A stretch of 64,000 nt of DNA from TA-21 sp035620895 (GTDB lineage: Archaea > Thermoproteota > Nitrososphaeria > Nitrososphaerales > Nitrososphaeraceae): NCBI GenBank assembly GCA_035620895.1, contig DASPFY010000039.1, positions 1-64,000 on the forward strand, read 5' to 3'. Shown here in pieces: positions 59,512-64,000 of the stretch. Position 1 is the stretch's first letter; the number at the start of each line of letters is the position of its first letter. Both the position numbers and the translations under genes were made by a program. The notes beneath the pieces are model-generated. The model was given only the letters and a program-made list of their open reading frames with translations. It was not told the DNA's origin and ran no database searches.

Positions 59512-60540
59512 CTATGTGAGTACTCTATCTAGTTTCCTTTTGCTTATGGCATTTTTTATTTCTAATGCCATTCTTCTTCCCATACTCATGCCATTTTGAA
59601 ATAGGAACTCTGAATACTGAGAACCGGACACATACAGATTGGTTCCAGCAACAATTCTTGCGGAAAATTCAAAGGTAATGAATTTTGCATCCTTGGTGTA
59701 TACACCTTCCAAGCAAAAAGGCCCTGGGATTCCCGGAGGGACTAGCCTTTCGGAGGCCTTAACAAAGTTTTCTCCCATTTGGTACACTTCCTCAAGAAGT
59801 GATTCCCTTAGAACTAGTGGGATATTCCCAATCACGTTGTAGGTAGGTTCTATTGGCACGTTAAGCTGATGTTTTGATGGAATGCGCGAAATACCATCAA
59901 TATCGGATTCGTATCTCCTATCTACGCCCATGAATTCAATGTCTCCTGAGATTGGAGAATAAAAGAAATGGAGAAAAACAGGAACTCCCTTTACGTATTC
60001 CTGAATGTAAAGCTCATTTTCAGCGGTAACCACATTATCGTTCAGGAGTTTGTGGAATCCTTCTTCGAAACCGTTCTGATCAGATGTAAGAAAATATCCT
60101 TTACCTCCAGCAGCTCCATGTAACTTAACTATACAAAGATCATCAATTTCGCTTTTAGAGTTTATGGCTTTTGGTACTTGTAATTTTGATTCTAACATTA
60201 GTTTTTGTTTAAGGTTTCTATCTGCCTCCCATCGTAGAATGAATTTATTACCAAAAAAAGGTACATTAATACTTTCTATTTCATCAGAACTTAAAGTTGA
60301 AAGTAAAGTACCATGTGGTATAAGGATACATTCCAATTTGTTTAATCTGTTTTGAATATCCGACTTTAGAACATCTCTAAAACTGTCAACTAGGATAACG
60401 TGATCAATAAAGTTAAATCTCTTGTACACATGATATCTCTTTTTTTCAGTTATCAATAGAGTTTTAAATCCTTCATCCTTCGCGCCCTTTAGCACCTGAA
60501 GCGAACAGTGAGATCCAAGAGTCCCTATGATTTTTCGCAA
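59512..60540 (-). CDS. purP: Formate-dependent FAICAR synthetase PurP
   Basis: ATP-grasp enzyme that formylates AICAR with formate in archaeal purine synthesis, replacing PurH. The 342 residues include 'GTLGSHCSLQVLKGAKDEGF', 'CIVKLHGAAGGKGYFL', 'YIQEYVKGVPVFLHFFYSP' and 'GPFCLEGVYT' with the ATP/metal-binding 'FEFSARIVAGTNLYV'. Length and motif order are those of PurP. No other purine gene is next to it. Confidence 0.93.
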   Translation of the reverse strand: MRKIIGTLGSHCSLQVLKGAKDEGFKTLLITEKKRYHVYKRFNFIDHVILVDSFRDVLKSDIQNRLNKLECILIPHGTLLSTLSSDEIESINVPFFGNKFILRWEADRNLKQKLMLESKLQVPKAINSKSEIDDLCIVKLHGAAGGKGYFLTSDQNGFEEGFHKLLNDNVVTAENELYIQEYVKGVPVFLHFFYSPISGDIEFMGVDRRYESDIDGISRIPSKHQLNVPIEPTYNVIGNIPLVLRESLLEEVYQMGENFVKASERLVPPGIPGPFCLEGVYTKDAKFITFEFSARIVAGTNLYVSGSQYSEFLFQNGMSMGRRMALEIKNAISKRKLDRVLT

Positions 60541-60619
60541 ATTAGCTCTCGTATAGGACTACTGCGACTAGTAAATTAATATTATTCGAAATCGAGTTTG
60601 TTCGGACAAAATAATCCGT

Positions 60620-60775
60620 TTACTCTCCCGAAAAGGTCAGAAATTCTGCAATCAATTTAATGACAAAAGCTATTCCGCCTACTATGCCAATACCTAATAA
60701 AACTAGCCTGAGGTGAGTCATATAGTCATCTTTGCTAGTTTTTTTTGCAAGTTTCAATGTCTGAATTATTTCCAT
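60620..60775 (-). CDS. secE: Protein translocase subunit SecE (Sec61-gamma)
   Basis: Single-helix subunit that clamps SecY. From ATG 60775 the 51 residues give 'EIIQTLKLAKKTSKDDYMTHL', the amphipathic helix, and 'LVLLGIGIVGGIAFVIKLIAEF', the transmembrane helix, the exact SecE pattern. The frame is open further upstream; in-frame TTG codons would give 63 or 86 residues, and the tandem 'VQQKVQQK' just before the ATG may belong to the protein. In many archaea nusG follows secE; it does not here. Confidence 0.85.
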   Translation of the reverse strand: MEIIQTLKLAKKTSKDDYMTHLRLVLLGIGIVGGIAFVIKLIAEFLTFSGE

Positions 60776-60799
60776 TACTTTTTGTTGTACTTTTTGTTG
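60776..60799. repeat. 12-bp tandem direct repeat at the secE 5' end
   Basis: TACTTTTTGTTG occurs twice in a row (60776-60787, 60788-60799). On the complement it reads as codons for VQQK-VQQK if translation starts upstream of ATG 60775. It may be in the 5' leader instead. Confidence 0.7.
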
Positions 60800-61173
60800 T
60801 ACGGAATACAAAAATTCACATTTTATCGCATTATTGGAGTATTTGAATCTATCGATATTGTAAACAAATCTTGAATACAATCATCTAAACATGGGCCAAC
60901 TTAATATAAATCTGATAAACCTCAAATTAACAATAATTACCAATTGTGGAACTTACTCGATCAGATGAATTTTCAATTGGTTGATGCTGGTCGATGGGTT
61001 TTAAATACCTAGTTAGTGAAATATCAAACACTGCCCAAGACAAAATATATGAAACAATGTGTGATTGCATTACTTTATTGTAAATAAAATCTTCTAAATA
61101 TGTTACTGTATCATGGTACAGAAGATCAATAAGCCAACGACTTTCTTCCTATCTTGAAAAGTAATTGGTTAAA

Positions 61174-61626
61174 TCATGTAGTAAAAATGCGCTCTTTCTC
61201 CGTTCTCTGCATCTCGACAAACGTTTCAGTATTCTGAACTCCTTCGATTTTTCCAATCTGTTTGATAACAACATTGTGGAGTTCTTCGAGGGTAGTAGCA
61301 CTAATAGTCACCAAGATATCGAACCTTCCAGTTACTTCAGAAATTGAGATTATTTGAAATATTTTCAATAAGGCTGTATGAATTTCCTCTTTTAATTTTG
61401 GATCCCTGTTTATTCCAACTACGGCCTTGACATTTATTCCTAAAAGAGGTTCATTTACAATTATAGTAGATTTTTGGATTAAATTCCTCTTGTATAGTCG
61501 CTTAATTCTGCTGTATAGGACAGACGAATTAGTGGATAATAATTTACTCAATCGTGGCACAGAAATATTTGCATTCTTACAAAGTTCTGACAATATTTTC
61601 ATGTCTAAATCGTCGAATTTTTGCAA
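61174..61626 (-). CDS. Lrp/AsnC family transcriptional regulator
   Basis: A 150-residue regulator: N-terminal helix-turn-helix ('LDMKILSELCKNANISVPRLSKLL', 'SSVLYSRIKRLYKRNLI') followed by a RAM effector domain ('VKAVVGINRD', 'SEVTGRFDILVTISATTLEELHNVV') that binds amino acids and builds octamers. It is divergent from the Xre-type regulator gene, and a 252-base AT-rich region between them may hold operators for either. The gap 60881-61173 upstream of secE holds no supported gene. Confidence 0.93.
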   Translation of the reverse strand: MQKFDDLDMKILSELCKNANISVPRLSKLLSTNSSVLYSRIKRLYKRNLIQKSTIIVNEPLLGINVKAVVGINRDPKLKEEIHTALLKIFQIISISEVTGRFDILVTISATTLEELHNVVIKQIGKIEGVQNTETFVEMQRTEKERIFTT

Positions 61627-61842
61627 TTTCTAGTCAATAATGTTCTTGAGTATTAATAAATGTAATTTTTGGTCAAATTGCGTGTTATTACACATCGTGC
61701 TAAAAAATTAGTTAATTTAATAATTCCTTCGAAATTGCATTACACCAAGTAACATTAAATGACAAATTCGGAATATTGAAAAATGACATGTACAAAAAAT
61801 AATGAATAGCTTTGTCTAATTCGCTCAATGAGTAAAATAAAC

Positions 61843-61856
61843 TATATATATTTAAA
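61843..61856 (+). promoter_or_regulatory. TATA box of the Xre-type regulator
   Basis: TATATATATTTAAA ends 23 bases before ATG 61879, a near-consensus archaeal core promoter. It supports the ATG 61879 start and leaderless expression. Confidence 0.6.
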
Positions 61857-61878
61857 ATGCCATATTTAGGCACACCTA

Positions 61879-62286
61879 ATGCTACTTCCATCAGAAATTG
61901 AATCAAAATTACTAATCCCTGCAGTAAGAGCTATATTATCAAAAGAGCTGGTAATTGAAAAAGGGCTGAAGGAAGAAGAGGTAGCTAGAATGTTAGGAAT
62001 TACTCAAGCAGCCGTAAGCAATTATCTAAGAGGCACACGTGGAGATAATGAATTAATCTCAAAGCTGATGTCACTAAGTGAAATTATGAGCATGATTAAA
62101 GAAATTGGGGATGATCTTTCAACCAATAGGGCATATACTGCAAAAACATTATCAAAATTTATCGCCTTGTGCAATTATATGCGATATTCACTTATCATTT
62201 GCGATGCACATCATAGTCTTGAAAGAAATATTGATGAAAAAGTATGTGAACAATGCAAGGTTATCCTAACTGGAACCCAGCAGTGA
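61879..62286 (+). CDS. Xre-type helix-turn-helix transcriptional regulator with C-terminal Cys motif
   Basis: A 135-residue protein. 'KGLKEEEVARMLGITQAAVSNYLRGTRG' is a clear Cro/C1-type helix-turn-helix. The C-terminal 50 residues have 'LCNYMR' and 'IICDAHH' and end 'KVCEQCKVIL', suggesting a metal or redox site with four Cys and His. It belongs to an archaeal family of predicted transcriptional regulators with no known ligand. It is divergent from the Lrp gene and convergent with apgM. Confidence 0.88.
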   Translation: MLLPSEIESKLLIPAVRAILSKELVIEKGLKEEEVARMLGITQAAVSNYLRGTRGDNELISKLMSLSEIMSMIKEIGDDLSTNRAYTAKTLSKFIALCNYMRYSLIICDAHHSLERNIDEKVCEQCKVILTGTQQ

Positions 62287-62307
62287 GTATAAGACAAGAT
62301 TAGATTT

Positions 62308-63639
62308 CTATTTCTTCTTTTGTGTGCTTATCATGTTCAATACTTTTGAAATTACTTCCGATCCTTTCAATGTACCAATGGAACCTTTACTTGCCCAGGA
62401 CTCTGTAAAACGCTGACTTCCATCACTTTTTATACCATTCCCCGAGATCAATAATGGGATTGGATCATCTGAATGTGATTTTTTAATACAAGGGGTGGAG
62501 TGATCACCTGAAATTACCACTACATGTTCCTTAGTTATAGAATTCAAAAACACACCAAAGAAATTTTCATCTATCAATTCAATGTTGTACCTTTTACCCG
62601 ATGCATCACCATCATGTCCAAATTCATCAGGTCCTTTTATGTGAACATAAACAAGATTATATGAGTTAAGGATTTTTGCAACATCCTTTCCCTTTTGTTT
62701 ATAATCATCAATTTTTTGAGAACAAAATAAATCCATGCCAATTATTTTTGCAATTCCGATTTCTACAGGCATATCGACTAGGCAAGATGTAGAGATGCCA
62801 TACTTTTCATTAATAGGTTGAAGATGCGGAACACTATTACCAGCATCTCGCAACAGTATTACACTCATTGGTTTCTTGTTGTTTGAAATTCGGTTAAGGT
62901 TTACTTGGTGTTCCTTCATTAGAGAAATTGACTTACGAGTAAACTCATTAACGATGTTTGCTGACAAGATCGATGATTCAGAATTGTCTTCTGATTCAGA
63001 TTCCTGAACAACCATATTATCGACGTCAGTTTTAGCAATCCCAATACCATTTAATTTACCATATGCAGGATCTGTGTTAGTTATCTTTTCAGATAACGAT
63101 TTCTTACTGTGTCTAAATTTAATAATTACACGATGGGAGATTGTAGGGGTTATCTTAACTGAGACATCTGGATCGTCAAATTTTATTGTGTCTTCCAGAA
63201 ATGAACATATAGTGCTTGCTTCATGCTTAATGATATCCCGGCCTGCACGCCTATCTATTATTTTGCTGTTATCTAACGTCGCAAAATTACCTCTTAATGC
63301 CAAGTCACCATCACGGAAATCAACTCCAGATCCAATTATTTCCACAATTCCTCTTCCTGCATATTTTTTTCCCTGAAAATCATAACCTAGCATATTAAAT
63401 ACCGCGATATCAGATTGAGGGGATATTCCCTTGCCTACGCTTATCACCTGACCCATTTTACCCCTTCTTGCGAGAGAATCAATATTGGGAGTCTTTGCTG
63501 CCTCTAGTGGAGTTTTGCCATTTAAGTCCGGATTTGGTAGGTCTCCAATTCCATCAAGTAGAACATATAATATTCTAAAATCCTGGTTTTCAGACAATGC
63601 TGAATGAGATAAAAAACCATGATTTATCTGTAATGTCAA
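62308..63639 (-). CDS. apgM: Cofactor-independent phosphoglycerate mutase, archaeal type
   Basis: Interconverts 3- and 2-phosphoglycerate. The 443 residues match archaeal ApgM of the alkaline phosphatase superfamily: 'VLLDGIGDLPNPDLNGKTPLEAA' with metal Asp, 'GKGISPQSDIAVFNMLGYD' with the catalytic Ser, 'VHIKGPDEFGHDGD' and 'VVISGDHSTP' for the second metal. It belongs to the gluconeogenic set with fbp and tpiA. Its promoter is shared with the divergent ATP synthase subunit gene. Confidence 0.95.
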   Translation of the reverse strand: MTLQINHGFLSHSALSENQDFRILYVLLDGIGDLPNPDLNGKTPLEAAKTPNIDSLARRGKMGQVISVGKGISPQSDIAVFNMLGYDFQGKKYAGRGIVEIIGSGVDFRDGDLALRGNFATLDNSKIIDRRAGRDIIKHEASTICSFLEDTIKFDDPDVSVKITPTISHRVIIKFRHSKKSLSEKITNTDPAYGKLNGIGIAKTDVDNMVVQESESEDNSESSILSANIVNEFTRKSISLMKEHQVNLNRISNNKKPMSVILLRDAGNSVPHLQPINEKYGISTSCLVDMPVEIGIAKIIGMDLFCSQKIDDYKQKGKDVAKILNSYNLVYVHIKGPDEFGHDGDASGKRYNIELIDENFFGVFLNSITKEHVVVISGDHSTPCIKKSHSDDPIPLLISGNGIKSDGSQRFTESWASKGSIGTLKGSEVISKVLNMISTQKKK

Positions 63640-63718
63640 TTAGACCTTGTTAGTGAAAATATCATACAAAGGATTAAAAAGAACTACTGGATTAGGAGTT
63701 TAAGACAAATTGAGAATA

Positions 63719-64000
63719 ATGGCTGTTGGGAGTAGAATTTTTGTAACAAGCTTTCAATTGGCCGGTGTCGAGGGCGTTAAGGTAGAGTCAGCGTCCGAAG
63801 CTCTTCAACACATTAACAACTTAGATAGCGTTAGCGATGTAGGACTTGTTCTCATAAGTGAAGACATAGGTAAGGAAATTCGGACTCAACTAACCAATAT
63901 AAGAGCCAATCGTCCTATTCCGCTAATTTTTGAATTACCTGCACCTGGTAGTAGTAAAGAAAATGTCGATTACAGGGCCTTACTAAAGCAGATTTTGGGT
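63719..64000 (+). CDS. atpF: A-type ATP synthase subunit F, N-terminal part
   Basis: 94 codons are visible before the window ends. 'GSRIFVTSFQLAGVEGVKVES', 'VGLVLISEDIGKEIRTQL' and 'PLIFELPAP' match V/A-type ATP synthase subunit F, which sits in the central stalk. The last visible residues 'RALLKQILG' are near the normal C terminus, so only a few codons may be missing. The other ATP synthase genes probably lie beyond the right edge. Confidence 0.8.
   Translation, partial: MAVGSRIFVTSFQLAGVEGVKVESASEALQHINNLDSVSDVGLVLISEDIGKEIRTQLTNIRANRPIPLIFELPAPGSSKENVDYRALLKQILG

Overview
This window is chromosomal DNA from an ammonia-oxidising-type archaeon (Nitrososphaeria, formerly Thaumarchaeota). The soil Nitrososphaerales, for example Nitrosocosmicus relatives, look the best fit, but the genus is inference. 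The archaeal evidence is direct: TFB, TBP, an Elf1-like factor, archaeal DnaG, proteasome beta, ABCE1, GatE, SecE, PurP, ApgM, an A-type ATP synthase subunit F, a geranylgeranyl reductase, a tRNA with bulge-helix-bulge introns and a 5S rRNA standing alone. Nitrososphaeria traits include a membrane-anchored blue-copper domain, a mitochondrial-type aconitase, a bacterial-type GrpE-DnaK-DnaJ set and F420-type enzymes. The DNA is AT-rich. Many genes have a TATA box about 25-30 bases before the start codon, which suggests leaderless transcripts. No insertion sequence, CRISPR array, phage or plasmid module was seen, so this is mostly housekeeping sequence with a few accessory genes.

Layout. 1-8 kb: end of a thiamine-diphosphate enzyme, tRNA-Thr, a two-intron tRNA-Leu, aconitase, the pdxS-pdxT pair for vitamin B6, and flavin cofactor genes (a RibL-like FAD synthetase gene converging on ribK) with dnaG. 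8-14.5 kb: a copper protein, a JAMM protease-like protein, aspS with a KH/zinc-type partner, an orphan OppD-type ATPase, and gluconeogenic FBP aldolase/phosphatase with TIM. 14.5-20 kb: a long non-coding region, TFB, small regulators, a KaiC/GvpD-like ATPase and leucyl aminopeptidase. 20-31 kb: 5S rRNA, a zinc-knuckle-repeat membrane protein, ABCE1, a Trm5-like methyltransferase, an acetyltransferase, a LarA-like protein, TBP, Pth2, lipid reductase, EF-1beta, heme-O synthase and the Elf1-like factor. 31-36 kb: thioredoxin diverging from grpE-dnaK-dnaJ-hsp20. 36-46 kb: an ABC ATPase, a secreted GH5 glycosidase, GatE, a DUF309 protein, a methyltransferase and succinyl-CoA ligase. 46-54 kb: a GHKL ATPase next to a catalytically altered proteasome beta subunit, an MCT-1-like PUA protein, NMN adenylyltransferase, SufC, a cation/proton antiporter, an ABC-2 permease, a ChaB protein and a hidden 37-residue cysteine-rich protein. 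54-64 kb: a broken secreted-protein gene, a DUF5996 protein, acylphosphatase, an F420-type oxidoreductase, a metallo-beta-lactamase nuclease, PurP, SecE, two regulators, ApgM and the start of ATP synthase subunit F.

How the genes fit together. Central carbon genes (aconitase, succinyl-CoA ligase, FBP aldolase/phosphatase, TIM, phosphoglycerate mutase) match an autotroph that runs gluconeogenesis from a carbon-fixation cycle with TCA-type reactions. Cofactor genes (PLP, FMN/FAD, NAD, heme O, Fe-S) support copper- and flavin-rich respiration. Information-processing genes (TFB, TBP, Elf1, DnaG, ABCE1, Pth2, EF-1beta, MCT-1-like) are spread through the window rather than grouped.

The observations most worth following are the two-intron tRNA-Leu, the CCHH triple-repeat protein, the 37-residue cysteine-rich protein, the Elf1-like factor, the GHKL ATPase beside the inactive-type proteasome subunit, the secreted GH5 enzyme with an altered active-site motif, the frameshifted secreted-protein gene, and two perfect inverted repeats placed in core promoters.
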